Part shown: one piece after another, positions 22,039 through 31,245 of the stretch
How positions within the stretch are numbered: position 1 is the first letter of the stretch
Layout: each line of letters starts with the position of its first letter
Position numbers and translations under genes: made by a program
Notes under the pieces: model-generated
Database searches by the model: none
Told to the model about the DNA's origin: nothing
Seen by the model: only the letters and a program-made list of their open reading frames with translations
IMG/VR virus record: IMGVR_UViG_3300044844_000044
Coordinates: 1-37,919 of that record
Source: a virus
Length of the DNA stretch: 37,919 nt
Strand: one strand, 5' to 3'

Positions 22039-22620
22039 TTATCCTTCCCACATCACGTTAATTGAGCCAGCAGTAAATGTGTCTGTGCCGTTACTTGATG
22101 TAATTCTAATTCTATCTAAAGTGTCTGACAATGTTTTAGAACCACCACCAGAGCCAGCATTAGCACCATTTGAAAAGCCAAAACTTACAGATTGCGCCCA
22201 TTGATTTGAATTTATTAAAACTATTGTAGATATTCCATGCCAAACACTTCCAGAAGTAGAAGCATTTGTTATTAAAAGACCAGTAGTTGAGTTTGCTGCC
22301 GCCCCTCCAGAAACATATCTTCCGCATCCTGACAAATATCCAGTTGTTTCAACTCCACCACTATCACCTAATTGAATTTGTGCTGTTGCACTTCCTGACA
22401 AAGATAATCCAGCAAACATCACAGTAATACGTTTAGCCCATGCAGGAATACCTGTAAAGTCAATGCTAGTGCCACTTGTAGAAGCCACAGCAGTACCCAT
22501 TTGCAATAAGCTAATTGTACCTGTCGCTGCTGGTAAAGTAACTGTATTACTTCCTGCTACTAATGGAGCTGATACGGTTAATGTACCACTCGTATCACCT
22601 GTTAAAATTACTGAACTCAC
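22039..22620 (-). CDS. Tail fibre protein B (paralogue of A)
   Basis: A 193-residue protein starting GTG at 22620 with AAGGAG in the preceding HNH gene's last codons. Its GTAVASTSGTSIDFT, IPAWAKRITVMFAGL and LDRIRITSSNGTDTFTAG blocks match protein A. The extra N-terminal segment (TGDTSGTLTVSAPLVAGSNT) is a typical fibre beta-repeat. Confidence 0.65.
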   Translation of the reverse strand: MSSVILTGDTSGTLTVSAPLVAGSNTVTLPAATGTISLLQMGTAVASTSGTSIDFTGIPAWAKRITVMFAGLSLSGSATAQIQLGDSGGVETTGYLSGCGRYVSGGAAANSTTGLLITNASTSGSVWHGISTIVLINSNQWAQSVSFGFSNGANAGSGGGSKTLSDTLDRIRITSSNGTDTFTAGSINVMWEG

Positions 22621-23243
22621 GATAATTCTCCTTCAAATTTATTATTTTTCATAATGTTTAGTTTCCCTTCTATTACTTGTAAGTTGTTAGGGACATGAAG
22701 TCCAGATACTGTTTTGCCTTTTAATGGAATGATATGGTCAACGTGCCATTTAAAACCAAACAATTTAGTTCTTAATACTGATAATTCATATGCTTCTTTA
22801 ATTAACCATAAATCATCTTTAGTAAGCCATTTAGGAGTTCTATTTAGCTTATCTGCACGTCTTTTATTAACATTTGCATTTACTCTAGCAGAGTTATTTA
22901 TCCTACACTTTTTAGCATATTCTTTTTGCTTATCTTTATTTGCTAATCTCCATTTTTGATTATTAGCATATATCTTTTCTTTATTTTTTTGTCGCCATTC
23001 TTTTTGATGCTCTTTAATTTCTTCTAACGTAAATCTAGGATTCTTTTTGCCTTTATTCCAAGCATCTTGTCCCTTAGAAAATCTAGTAGGGCTATCAATC
23101 TTTTTTAGACTTTGGCTAATCTTTTGCTTAGCTTCTTCAGTATGACCTTTGCCTAAATGAGATTGCCTATTCTTTTCATTTGACTCTTTGCTATGAGGAA
23201 TACCTTTATTCCAAGATATTTGTCCTTTAACAAACTTAGCCAC
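22617..23243 (-). mobile_element. Free-standing HNH homing endonuclease with NUMOD3-type repeats
   Basis: A 208-residue protein. The N-terminal KGQISWNKGIPHSKES and RFSKGQDAWNKGKKNP are NUMOD3-type DNA-binding repeats. A long basic helix follows (RQKNKEKIYANNQKW). The C-terminal catalytic site is FKWHVDHIIPLKGKTVSG with PNNLQVI, an HNH (H-D-H-I-I-P-L) nickase motif. It lies in the fibre cluster and its last bases are shared with fibre B's start. Homing endonucleases spread between related phages by cutting fibre or structural loci. It is Lys-rich and AT-rich compared with fibre genes. Confidence 0.85.
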
Positions 23244-23477
23244 TTAATTAACCTTCAGATTTTTCAATTCATCTAATGTTGTTGCTGTGTCTACTTGTTT
23301 TGTAATATCACGAAGTCTTTGTTTCTCAGCTACGATAGCACTTGTATCGCTACTATTTTCTAAAGCACGTTGAAATGCTACGTCTTGAGCTTCTAGTAAT
23401 GGTTTACGTTCAGCACGTAACCTATCTTTAGTAATGTCTTTAGCTTTGTTAATGTTAATAGTTATTCCCATGTCCAT
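23244..23477 (-). CDS. Tail fibre assembly-like small protein
   Basis: A 77-residue helical protein, GITININKAKDITKDRLRAERKPLLEAQDV, then AIVAEKQRLRDITKQVD. This matches a common short phage protein (the DUF-type tail assembly or XkdW-like group) that carries R-D-I-T and L-D-E-L-K-N-L. It overlaps the next gene by 16 bases. Probably a chaperone for fibre assembly. Confidence 0.55.
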   Translation of the reverse strand: MDMGITININKAKDITKDRLRAERKPLLEAQDVAFQRALENSSDTSAIVAEKQRLRDITKQVDTATTLDELKNLKVN

Positions 23478-23647
23478 GCACCTCTAAAAGTTCTGTCTGT
23501 TGGTATTTCAGATACGTCTACAATATGGTATTCTTTACCAGTTGGAACATCTTTAGCAGCAATTTCTGCTATTGTTAAACTAGAGTCTGCTGGAACTATA
23601 ATGCTAATTCCACCTTCGTTATTTTGATATACAATTCTTTTGTTCAT
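23462..23647 (-). CDS. Tail fibre assembly partner
   Basis: A 61-residue protein beginning MNKRIVYQNNEGGISIIVPAD, ending DRTFRGAWTWE. The end motif R-T-F-R-G-A-W is typical of phage tail proteins that precede the previous small protein. The two always appear together in this kind of cluster. Confidence 0.6.
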   Translation of the reverse strand: MNKRIVYQNNEGGISIIVPADSSLTIAEIAAKDVPTGKEYHIVDVSEIPTDRTFRGAWTWE

Positions 23648-23662
23648 AATTAATCCTTTTGA

Positions 23663-24097
23663 TTAGCGGAATACGGAACAGCAAATAATAGGTAAATCTA
23701 CTGCTGAAAAAGCACTTTCAATACCTGTTCTTATTGGAAAAGAAGTAGTTGTTAGCGTATTATCAACAGTTTCATTAGAGATATACGCTACCCCATTGTC
23801 GGTTGTGCTTGTGGCTTGACCAGTAATGACTACTGAATAATTTGCATCAGGTAAAGCAGTTGACATATTAACCGTATATGTGCCTGTACCTCTATCAGTA
23901 ATAGAACTTACATTAAAACTAGCTCTAATTGCTACTGTGCCTGTTCCGTTAAAGTTTACCCAAGCACGACAAAATGTGCCTATTTGTGTGCCACCACTAT
24001 CTTGAATAGTTGGTGGTGTGCTTGCTACACCGTTTTTAATTACAAGTTGACTTGTAGAAGCCGCCTGTAAATTATCTGCTATGACTGTACCTGCCAT
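23663..24097 (-). CDS. Tail fibre tip protein
   Basis: A 144-residue protein: MAGTVIADNLQAASTSQLVIKNG, then CRAWVNFNGTGTVAIRASFN and ITDRGTGTYTVNMST. This is a conserved phage tail-fibre C-terminal motif (AWVNF-x-G and T-G-x-Y). It would contact the host receptor. Confidence 0.65.
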   Translation of the reverse strand: MAGTVIADNLQAASTSQLVIKNGVASTPPTIQDSGGTQIGTFCRAWVNFNGTGTVAIRASFNVSSITDRGTGTYTVNMSTALPDANYSVVITGQATSTTDNGVAYISNETVDNTLTTTSFPIRTGIESAFSAVDLPIICCSVFR

Positions 24098-24106
24098 GAT
24101 TTTTCC

Positions 24107-24970
24107 TTATAAAATAACCCAGCGTGAACCGCTAGGAACTGTAATTGTAACACCAGAGTCAATTGTGATGTCACCTGTAGATGAAGCTGATTTACCAGCG
24201 GTAATTGTATAGTCTGTAGTGACTGTTAAACTATTTTCAACAAATACATTATCTGCACCACCGCCTGTTGCACCTGCACCTAATTGACCCCATGCACCAT
24301 TAGCATATCCTTCAAAACGATTTAATGTAGAATTATAACGTATATAACCTTGAACACCTGTAGAAGGTCTTTGTGTGGTTGTGCCAACAGGAATTAGGAT
24401 AGCATCTGTAGCTGTAACTGATAATGTAGCATCATTAACTGTGCCTGTAATGGCTGTGCTAGATACTGTTTGTGAAGTGCTTACAGTATATGTACCTACT
24501 CCACCTGTGCCTGTTAAAAATGCTGAAATTGTAGTGCCTGCAGTAACGCCTGTACCTGTCAATAATGAGCCAATGTATAAAGCACCACTTGTTGCTACAG
24601 TAATGGTTAATGTAGTACCTGCAATTGCACCTGTACCTACAAAGTTTGTTCTTGATATAGCTAATTTATTTGCGATAGATAATGTATCGTCTGTAGAAAC
24701 GCTACCATTAACAGTTAAATTATTAAGTGTAACTGCTCCTGTAAATGTGCTTGCACCTGTAAAAGCAGACGTTCCTGTAACAGCTAAGTTTCCACCAACT
24801 GTAAAGTTATCACCATCTGTTCCAGCTTGTTGGTCTTTAAGTTGAGCCATAAGCTCTCTGATAGCATTATTTACATCACTTGGTGCCATACCTTCTGCAA
24901 TGTTAATCCCACCTATATCTGTATTACTGGCGGGAGTAGAGCTGTATTCGCTAATTTTATTTTTTGGCAT
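24107..24970 (-). CDS. Tail fibre shaft protein
   Basis: A 287-residue protein with [21 protein letters not shown] and [18 protein letters not shown] (the usual start of T7/cyanophage-like fibres), then repeated trimeric-fibre strands. It ends [15 protein letters not shown], an end motif that recurs in the next gene. Confidence 0.65.
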   Translation of the reverse strand: MPKNKISEYSSTPASNTDIGGINIAEGMAPSDVNNAIRELMAQLKDQQAGTDGDNFTVGGNLAVTGTSAFTGASTFTGAVTLNNLTVNGSVSTDDTLSIANKLAISRTNFVGTGAIAGTTLTITVATSGALYIGSLLTGTGVTAGTTISAFLTGTGGVGTYTVSTSQTVSSTAITGTVNDATLSVTATDAILIPVGTTTQRPSTGVQGYIRYNSTLNRFEGYANGAWGQLGAGATGGGADNVFVENSLTVTTDYTITAGKSASSTGDITIDSGVTITVPSGSRWVIL

Positions 24971-24979
24971 AGTATTTTC

Positions 24980-25453
24980 CTAAACGATTACCCATCTGCT
25001 GCCAGTTGGGACTGTAACAGTTACTCCACTATTAATGGTAACTGTACCTGTGCTCATAGCATTGGTATTTGTTGAAATGGTGTAGCTTGACGCAATAGTA
25101 TTTGTATTTTCCCAAATAGCTCCGCCAGTTACTGCTACTTTAGTTGAGTCATTATAATAAATAGATTGACCAGCAGGGTAAGTACAAAAGACATCTTTAG
25201 TACCTGATGTAAATGATATTTTACTTCCAGTAGATGAAGATAATACTGTATCTCTAGCTAATGTTCCTGCTCCAACCGTTCCGATACCTACTTCCCATTC
25301 TGTATTATTGACAATACTATAATAGGTAGTGTTGGTATTACCTATAGCACTTGAGAATGTTTGGAAGCCAGAAACTGCACCTGAAAGGGTAAATGTTCCT
25401 GTGCCTGTGGTTGTACTATTCTCTCGTACCCTGTCTTTAACGACTAGAGCCAT
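24980..25453 (-). CDS. Second fibre protein with the same C-terminal tip
   Basis: A 157-residue protein. The N-terminal ALVVKDRVRENSTTTGTGT resembles phage structural proteins that carry DUF-type fibre beginnings. Its end GVTVTVPTGSRWVIV is almost the same as the end of the shaft protein just downstream (TVP-S/T-GSRWVI), suggesting a duplicated tip or capping domain. Confidence 0.6.
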   Translation of the reverse strand: MALVVKDRVRENSTTTGTGTFTLSGAVSGFQTFSSAIGNTNTTYYSIVNNTEWEVGIGTVGAGTLARDTVLSSSTGSKISFTSGTKDVFCTYPAGQSIYYNDSTKVAVTGGAIWENTNTIASSYTISTNTNAMSTGTVTINSGVTVTVPTGSRWVIV

Positions 25454-25462
25454 GATTTATCC

Positions 25463-25861
25463 CTAAGCTAATGTTACTGTCAATGAACCTGATGCGATTT
25501 TAAAAATATCGCCAGAGTCAATAGTTTTGCTTACGTCTAATGCTGTATGGTATAAAAGATTGCCAGCAGTTGAAGCGTCCATAATACCAATCCAACCTAC
25601 AGTACCCCATGAGCTTGTAGCTTGTGGGAATGTGCAGTCTGCATTAGAAGCTACAGAACCAGATGTACCAGATGCAGTTGCAAATGTTACTGCAGTTCTA
25701 GAGTAGGCAGTACCAGATGTGCTAACTTCTGTACCTATGTTAGCGTCTGTAGGGTCAGATGTAAATAGAGCTACATAAACTGCTGCTGGTGCTGTAAAAG
25801 TTGTTGCATTTAGAGTGCCGTTTAAAAGTGCTACCTCTAAATAATTACTCATTTCTGCCAT
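25463..25861 (-). CDS. Phage structural protein near the neck
   Basis: A 132-residue protein: MSNYLEVALLNGTLNATTFTAP, AVYVALFTSDPTDANIGTEVS, TFPQATSSWGTVGWIGIMDA and LDVSKTIDSGDIFKI. This is a familiar phage tail/fibre family with a jelly-roll base. It lies between the adaptor and the fibre block. Confidence 0.65.
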   Translation of the reverse strand: MAEMSNYLEVALLNGTLNATTFTAPAAVYVALFTSDPTDANIGTEVSTSGTAYSRTAVTFATASGTSGSVASNADCTFPQATSSWGTVGWIGIMDASTAGNLLYHTALDVSKTIDSGDIFKIASGSLTVTLA

Positions 25862-25879
25862 GATGTTTTTCCTTTTAAA

Positions 25880-26500
25880 TTATCGTGTTGCTACTGAAAT
25901 TACCATTGGTGACGATGGTTGTTCACCAGCATCATCTGATATTGTTAATGAAGTTAAACCCTTATCGTATAATGCAGCCCATGTTGCAACTCTTGCGTCA
26001 TTCATCAAATATGGCTCTGCCTCACCTAAAGAAGCATATAACAATAAGTCTGGGCAAGTGGCCAAGAATACATTAGATGAAACGGATGAACTTAAATATG
26101 TAGGTGCTGCGTAATAAATCATTTTAAGTGTATATGCTGAATCTGGAATAGGTGCAAATTGAAACTCTGATCCAGTAACTGTGTAATAGCTAGGCATTCC
26201 ACTAGTTGTAACGTTAGAGTTTCTAAAAAAGTTACTTGGGTTTTGATATATGACTGTTTGAATTGGATTAGATTCAATATGAATATCACGCATCTCTAAA
26301 AAGTCACTAGGTAATGCTACTGTTGAATCACCTGCTGTAGTAGGTGCAGTTACTACCTTAATCATTTGTCTTAATCTTAAATCACGTCTTAATCTGTTTT
26401 CTGCTAATGTAATAAAATCTGGGATTTGTGTTGTTAAGTCTGTGCGAGCTAAGTAATCAGCTACAGATGCTTTTAAGTCTGTGTAGTTTGTAAATGCCAT
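25880..26500 (-). CDS. Head-tail adaptor (P22 gp4/SU10-adaptor-like)
   Basis: A 206-residue protein beginning MAFTNYTDLKASVADYLAR, then FITLAENRLRRDLRLRQM, ALPSDFLEMRDIHIES and YYAAPTYLSS. This matches the adaptor ring that connects the portal to the tail in P22-like and SU10-like podoviruses. Placed next to the capsid block. Confidence 0.7.
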   Translation of the reverse strand: MAFTNYTDLKASVADYLARTDLTTQIPDFITLAENRLRRDLRLRQMIKVVTAPTTAGDSTVALPSDFLEMRDIHIESNPIQTVIYQNPSNFFRNSNVTTSGMPSYYTVTGSEFQFAPIPDSAYTLKMIYYAAPTYLSSSVSSNVFLATCPDLLLYASLGEAEPYLMNDARVATWAALYDKGLTSLTISDDAGEQPSSPMVISVATR

Positions 26501-26808
26501 TATACTGTGCCTTCTCGTGTACGAAACACTCTGTTATCTGGGTCATTAAGAAATTTTCTAAATGCTTTATGGTCTATGATATGGAATCCACGCACAATAC
26601 CTTTTTTGTTTAATTCGTCAAAGACAGTCATAGGAATACTTGCTATCTTGTTATCAAATATATCATCACCCCAACGAGTGCGTTTATCTGTATATTTGCG
26701 TTGATTGTGATTGTCCTCAATAATATCTGTAATGTCTTGTCTAGTTTCAATCACTAAACCATTATCAGTATCATGGACAACGTTTGTTCTAAATGTTGTA
26801 GGTTTCAT
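26500..26808 (-). CDS. Neck/virion hypothetical protein
   Basis: A 102-residue protein: KPTTFRTNVVHDTDNGLVIE, then RWGDDIFDNKIASIPMTVFDEL and AFRKFLNDPDNRVFRTREG. It recurs next to the capsid and adaptor genes of related phages. Its role is unknown. AAGGA precedes the start. Confidence 0.6.
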   Translation of the reverse strand: MKPTTFRTNVVHDTDNGLVIETRQDITDIIEDNHNQRKYTDKRTRWGDDIFDNKIASIPMTVFDELNKKGIVRGFHIIDHKAFRKFLNDPDNRVFRTREGTV

Positions 26809-26822
26809 TCATTTATCCTTTA

Positions 26823-26850
26823 CCTGTTATTTGAATGAAAACTATTTTCA
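26823..26850. other. AT-rich hairpin upstream of the neck protein gene
   Basis: TGAAAA (26836-26841) and TTTTCA (26845-26850) form a 6-bp stem with a 3-base loop. Outside this lie CCTGT (26823-26827) and ACAGG (26850-26854). It occupies the intergenic gap after the capsid terminator. It could be an RNA-processing or stability element. Confidence 0.3.
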
Positions 26851-26875
26851 CAGGCAAATGTTTAAAAGGTTATTA

Positions 26876-26917
26876 CAAAAAGAATGACAGAGGTGTAAGC
26901 ATAACCTACAACCTCTG
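26876..26917 (-). terminator. Terminator after the major capsid gene
   Basis: On the minus strand GCAGAGGT pairs with ACCTCTG: a 7-bp stem, CAGAGGT (26917-26911) with ACCTCTG (26894-26888). It continues with an imperfect G-T-A extension, then TCATTCTTTTTG. It lies about 35 bases after the capsid stop, so part of late transcription would stop here, raising the capsid-to-tail ratio. Confidence 0.65.
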
Positions 26918-26952
26918 CACTCAATAACGGAATAAATTCCATTAAGTTATAA

Positions 26953-27903
26953 CTACTCTGCTAAGTCAGCAATAATTGCGTGAGCAGCTTGATTTCTAAC
27001 TTCTAATGTATATTCTACTAAAAGTTGAGTTACATCAGCGTCACCAGATTTAGCCAATTCATTTGTTTGGAATGGGCGTAAATATGCAACTGCTGCGTAC
27101 TCTGGATCAAGAACAAATGCTTGTTCACCACTATCACCAGAATCTGCAGTCATGAATCTGTTAGGAACAACAGATAATGTACCGAAGTCTGATAAGTAAA
27201 TATCAGCTGCACCGATGATTGTTGTAGCTTTGTTTGACGGAGCCATATAACGTTGAGCTGCAACACCTGCAAATGCAGATACATTTACTTTTTGTGTTGG
27301 AGTTGTCATAAGAATGGTTGGAGTACCACCATTAGTATATGCAGATTTAACTGCTGTTTTTAACATTGTTTCTGTGAAAGCTGCGTCTGTACCAGATACA
27401 CGAGCTGTAGTGCCTAATGAACCAGCAGTACCGTTAGTGCCACCAACGTAGTTAGAATTTAACCATGTTTGTAGACCACCAAGTGTACGAGCTGTAGTAG
27501 CATTACCAGCTGCTGCAACTGTGTTGCTTAAAAGTGCTTTTTCCATATCACGTTTAAGTTCAGCAGAAACTTTAGCTAATTGGTAAGCCTTTTCAGATTT
27601 ACGACCAGCCTTGTTAATTGCTTCCATAGTGCCAGAAATCTTAATCGTTTTAGATGAGATTTGAGTTCTATTACCTACTCGTGTTGTTGGAGTTACTGTA
27701 ATGTCAGAAGCTGTGTCACCTTCAACTACAGCATTAGATGCTGCTGCTGCGAGTGAGTCAGTTTGCCATTCGTGATATGTTGCTGTTGCTTTTGTTTTAC
27801 CAATAGAACTCATAAATGGAGTTTCTGTTGGTGAGATGTTATAAATAACATCTGACAAATCTTCTCTATTACCAATAGAGGTATAGGTTTGATACGTTGC
27901 CAT
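26953..27903 (-). CDS. Major capsid protein (SU10/DUF5309-like)
   Basis: A 316-residue protein: MATYQTYTSIGNREDLSDVI, SPTETPFMSSIGK, TYHEWQTDSLAAAASNAVVEG and TQISSKTIKISGTMEAINKAG are hallmarks of the SU10-type capsid family (HK97 fold). The C-terminal P-domain-like segment ends LEVRNQAAHAIIADL. Preceded by the scaffold gene and followed by a terminator, the canonical position. Confidence 0.88.
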   Translation of the reverse strand: MATYQTYTSIGNREDLSDVIYNISPTETPFMSSIGKTKATATYHEWQTDSLAAAASNAVVEGDTASDITVTPTTRVGNRTQISSKTIKISGTMEAINKAGRKSEKAYQLAKVSAELKRDMEKALLSNTVAAAGNATTARTLGGLQTWLNSNYVGGTNGTAGSLGTTARVSGTDAAFTETMLKTAVKSAYTNGGTPTILMTTPTQKVNVSAFAGVAAQRYMAPSNKATTIIGAADIYLSDFGTLSVVPNRFMTADSGDSGEQAFVLDPEYAAVAYLRPFQTNELAKSGDADVTQLLVEYTLEVRNQAAHAIIADLAE

Positions 27904-27912
27904 GATTTTTCC

Positions 27913-28911
27913 TTAGATTAAATTTTCAAATAGAGCTGCAGCATCTCTGACTTTGCCAGAGCTACGCAACTGCTGTGATTGTTTCTTTACAGTTTCGCTA
28001 TTACTTGCTTTAGTTTGTGCAGTACCAGATTTCAACATCTTTGGTGCGTCAGCAATCTTCTTTGTTAAGGCTGGTTTTGACTTTTGCAATTTGTCATACA
28101 TCATTGCCTTATGCAATGTAACAACGTGCCTAGAATCATAGACAGAAGATAACTCTTCCTCTGAGAATCCTAAGGCTTTGCCATAAGTACGAATCTCTTT
28201 TCTGAGGTTTTCGCCTTTGGTTGGATCTGAAAACTCTGGTAGGACTTGTGCTAGTTTAGATGCTTCCTGTGCAACTCTGTCAGACATGGCACGAGCTTGT
28301 TCAGATTGTTGCACTTGTGCAATTCTGTACTGCTCTGCTCTTATAGCTTGGAGTTGTTCTTTCCTTTCAGAAAGTTCAGCAACTTTTACTGCATAGCCTA
28401 TAGGGTCGTTTTCCTTTAGAGAATTTAAATCCTCTTGTGGTGACTGAGCTACGATAAATTCCTCAATAGCTTGTAAGCGTTGAGCATATGTATCACGAGC
28501 ATACTTTGCTTCTTCAATAGCTTGACGTTCAGCTTCAACAGCTTTACGTTGTTCTGCTACTTCAGTAGTCTTTTTAGTGTAGTCAGCACCAAGTTGATAA
28601 CCTTTAACTAATTCATCAAGGGTAACTTCCTTTTCTTCGCCAGCAGCTTTTACCTTGTAGCGAGGTTGTTCCTCTTCTTCAGTTTCGGTTTCTTCTTGTT
28701 CTTCAGAATCATCTTCAGCTTCAACTTCTTCAGCTTCTTCTGTTTGTGGCTCTGCTTCTTGAGCCTCTGCTTCTGCTTGTTCTTGAACTTCACCATCTGA
28801 TTGCTCTTGCGAGTTCGCTGGTGTATTCATTAAACCTTCAAATGCATTGGCTGCTGTACTTACTGTAAGCTCGCCATTCCCATCTTCTGGGGTCATGGTA
28901 GTTTCACTCAT
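27913..28911 (-). CDS. Scaffolding-like protein
   Basis: A 332-residue, highly acidic protein: EDGNGELTV, then a Glu-rich run of about 60 residues (EQAEAEAQEAEPQTEEAEE), KAAGEEKEVTLDELVKGYQLG and coiled helices (AEQRKAVEAERQAIEEAK). This is the usual layout of phage scaffold proteins directly upstream of the capsid gene. Confidence 0.75.
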   Translation of the reverse strand: MSETTMTPEDGNGELTVSTAANAFEGLMNTPANSQEQSDGEVQEQAEAEAQEAEPQTEEAEEVEAEDDSEEQEETETEEEEQPRYKVKAAGEEKEVTLDELVKGYQLGADYTKKTTEVAEQRKAVEAERQAIEEAKYARDTYAQRLQAIEEFIVAQSPQEDLNSLKENDPIGYAVKVAELSERKEQLQAIRAEQYRIAQVQQSEQARAMSDRVAQEASKLAQVLPEFSDPTKGENLRKEIRTYGKALGFSEEELSSVYDSRHVVTLHKAMMYDKLQKSKPALTKKIADAPKMLKSGTAQTKASNSETVKKQSQQLRSSGKVRDAAALFENLI

Positions 28912-28960
28912 TTAATTTTCCTATGTTTCCACTAGGGGTGGTTACCCATTTTAGATATTT

Positions 28961-29194
28961 CTAAAATATTTTCCACGACTTACTTTTAATGTCGCTAGTC
29001 TTAGCGATTGATTGTAAGTGAGCCATGAGTTCGTTGTAACAAGCTATACGTTGATATGCTTGTTCTCTAATGTCTTGTTCTTGATCTTGTGAGTATATAA
29101 TTTTGTCAAGGTGTTGAGCCTTTAACTCTTCCATAACATCAAGAAAATATTTGTCCTGTAATAACGCTTTTATTGAATCTATTTTATTTTGCAT
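28961..29194 (-). CDS. Small helical protein between portal and scaffold
   Basis: A 77-residue protein with KDKYFLDVMEEL-like helices (LLQDKYFLDVMEELKAQHL and REQAYQRIACYNELMAHL). Similar short proteins commonly sit between portal and scaffold. Its start abuts the portal stop. Function unknown. Confidence 0.6.
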   Translation of the reverse strand: MQNKIDSIKALLQDKYFLDVMEELKAQHLDKIIYSQDQEQDIREQAYQRIACYNELMAHLQSIAKTSDIKSKSWKIF

Positions 29195-31245
29195 TATTGT
29201 CCTGTTTGAGCTTTGTTAAACTTTTCTAGTGTATCTATAACTGTTTTAGTTTGTGAGTTACGAGTTACTTCAGATTGGTTAGAAGCGTCAGCTTGAATCT
29301 TAAATGCTTGCATCTGCAATTCTAATTGCTTACGAGCATTATCTAATTCCATTTGTTGTTTTTCTAACTCTAGTTTAGCCATCTCTGTTTGTTGTTTGAG
29401 CTGAGCTTTCTCACGTTCAACTTGAGCCAAGATTTCAGCTGCCCTAGTATTTGGATCTGGCTGTTCTTGTGATGCGTCTTGAATAACTTGCTGTTCAATC
29501 TCTGGAGTAATCTCATTCATGAATGCTGTAGCATCTTTGAATCCAGCCATGTGCACAAACTTAGCCAATGTATCTCTGTATTGTTTTAGTGAGATAAGAG
29601 GATTGCTTACACCATATGCTTGTAAGATTTGTTCTTGCTTACCTAAGATCATTTGCATAGTAGCAAGTTGTTCTTGACGTGAGCCAGTACCTAAACCTAC
29701 GTTGATTGTAACGTTATATTCTGTATCCCATTCACGAGGATTGAAGGGCACAAACTTACCATTAATACGAAGCGTTCTTACTGTGTCTTGATACTTGCAT
29801 AGCAATTGCAAGATACCTTTGAATAGTGATTTAACACCTGTTTCTGCAAAGATACGAGCAATCAATTCTAACTTACCATAAGATGCATTAGACATTGTAG
29901 CTACTGCTGCAGCTGTAACGTTTTGCAATACATCTGGACTTAAACCTTGTTGAGCATCACTAACACCTGTACGTTTAGCTTGAACTCCATCTAAGTACTC
30001 TAGCATTGGGAATGATTGTGCAGCACTTGACTGTACTGTTAATGGTACGATTGCACCTGCATTCTTAACACGAATCACACCACCTGCTGTAGATGTTAAT
30101 AAGTCATCTAAATTTACTTGGCCTTCAACTGCAGCAATGCGTGAGTTGTTAGTTAGGTATAAGTTATCTAACATCTGACGAGTTACAGTAGACTTAATTA
30201 ATTGAATATCTAATGTACGATCAGCTAGTGATTGGCCATAGAATTTATGTGGAATTGGTATTGGGCAGATAGAATGGAATGGTACATAGTCACATTCCAT
30301 ATCTTCTAGAATCTCATTAGATGCATATACAATTCTTCTTAGTTCTGCAATGCCATCTTCATTATAATCTACTTGGATGTAACACTCATACACTTCTACT
30401 AATTCCATAGAAGTATCTTGAGTGCCCATGCTGTTAGGTTGTTCACCACGAGAGTAACGAGCAATTCTTTCTGGGCTAAACTCTAATGTATCGCCAGACG
30501 CTAATGACTCTACCATGTCTTTATCAAAACCCATCGCCACTAACTCAGAACGAGTAAGCATTCTACGATGTGCTACGAATGGTGAATCTTGAATTGTTTT
30601 TGCACGTTTAGATATTAAGAACTCTTCTGGAGGAACATTTTCTACAACAATATTACCTTTGTTCTTAGTGCGTTTTAATGTAACGTTGTTTGATTTGCTG
30701 TATGTTGTTTCACCAGTCATCTCATCAACTGTTGATTCTTCAATGATTTCCTGTGATGCAAGTTCTACTTCTGGATCTTGCATGATCATCATTAGCTCAT
30801 CATCTGATAAACCTTCATACTTTTCTTTAGTAACATCTGTATTGTCATTCCAGTATGCTTTAACTACACCAGTCTTTTGTAGTAACGCATCTTTAAACCA
30901 GTTATGTAGGATTAAGAATCCATCGTTATCTTTATAGAATACATGATTAACTAATTGTGTGGCCTGCTCAGCATTTTGTTCATCGCCTTCTTTAGCTGGT
31001 GCAAATTCAACTACATTATCACTAGAAGTAAATACACGAATGAGTTGTGGCAATGCACCGTCAACTGCCTCAGCAACTTCACCTGTAACGATTGTAGACT
31101 TACCCTCAACTTCGTTACCATATGGCTCACGAAGATAATACTCAAGGGCTTGTTGACGTTCATCTGTGGTATCTGTTTCTAGATAACCTAATGAGTCATC
31201 TATCTCAGCCTCAATAATCGTCTTTAATTTGTTAATATCAATCAT
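29194..31245 (-). CDS. Portal protein (P22/SU10-type)
   Basis: A 683-residue protein: NEVEGKSTIVTGEVAEAVDG, DALLQKTGVVKAYW, VPPEEFLISKRAKTIQDSPF, MECDYVPFHSICPIPIPHKF and YGQSLADRTLDIQLIKSTV are typical portal segments. A long C-terminal coiled region (EREKAQLKQQTEMAKLELEKQ) follows. It would form the dodecameric vertex that receives DNA from the terminase. Confidence 0.88.
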   Translation of the reverse strand: MIDINKLKTIIEAEIDDSLGYLETDTTDERQQALEYYLREPYGNEVEGKSTIVTGEVAEAVDGALPQLIRVFTSSDNVVEFAPAKEGDEQNAEQATQLVNHVFYKDNDGFLILHNWFKDALLQKTGVVKAYWNDNTDVTKEKYEGLSDDELMMIMQDPEVELASQEIIEESTVDEMTGETTYSKSNNVTLKRTKNKGNIVVENVPPEEFLISKRAKTIQDSPFVAHRRMLTRSELVAMGFDKDMVESLASGDTLEFSPERIARYSRGEQPNSMGTQDTSMELVEVYECYIQVDYNEDGIAELRRIVYASNEILEDMECDYVPFHSICPIPIPHKFYGQSLADRTLDIQLIKSTVTRQMLDNLYLTNNSRIAAVEGQVNLDDLLTSTAGGVIRVKNAGAIVPLTVQSSAAQSFPMLEYLDGVQAKRTGVSDAQQGLSPDVLQNVTAAAVATMSNASYGKLELIARIFAETGVKSLFKGILQLLCKYQDTVRTLRINGKFVPFNPREWDTEYNVTINVGLGTGSRQEQLATMQMILGKQEQILQAYGVSNPLISLKQYRDTLAKFVHMAGFKDATAFMNEITPEIEQQVIQDASQEQPDPNTRAAEILAQVEREKAQLKQQTEMAKLELEKQQMELDNARKQLELQMQAFKIQADASNQSEVTRNSQTKTVIDTLEKFNKAQTGQ

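Noticed and set aside
24375-24845. A 156-codon plus-strand ORF, antisense in the fibre shaft gene
   Set aside because: Val/Pro-rich translation of the reverse complement of Thr/Gly-rich fibre repeats; no ribosome-binding site, and the minus-strand frame has the recognisable fibre start and end.
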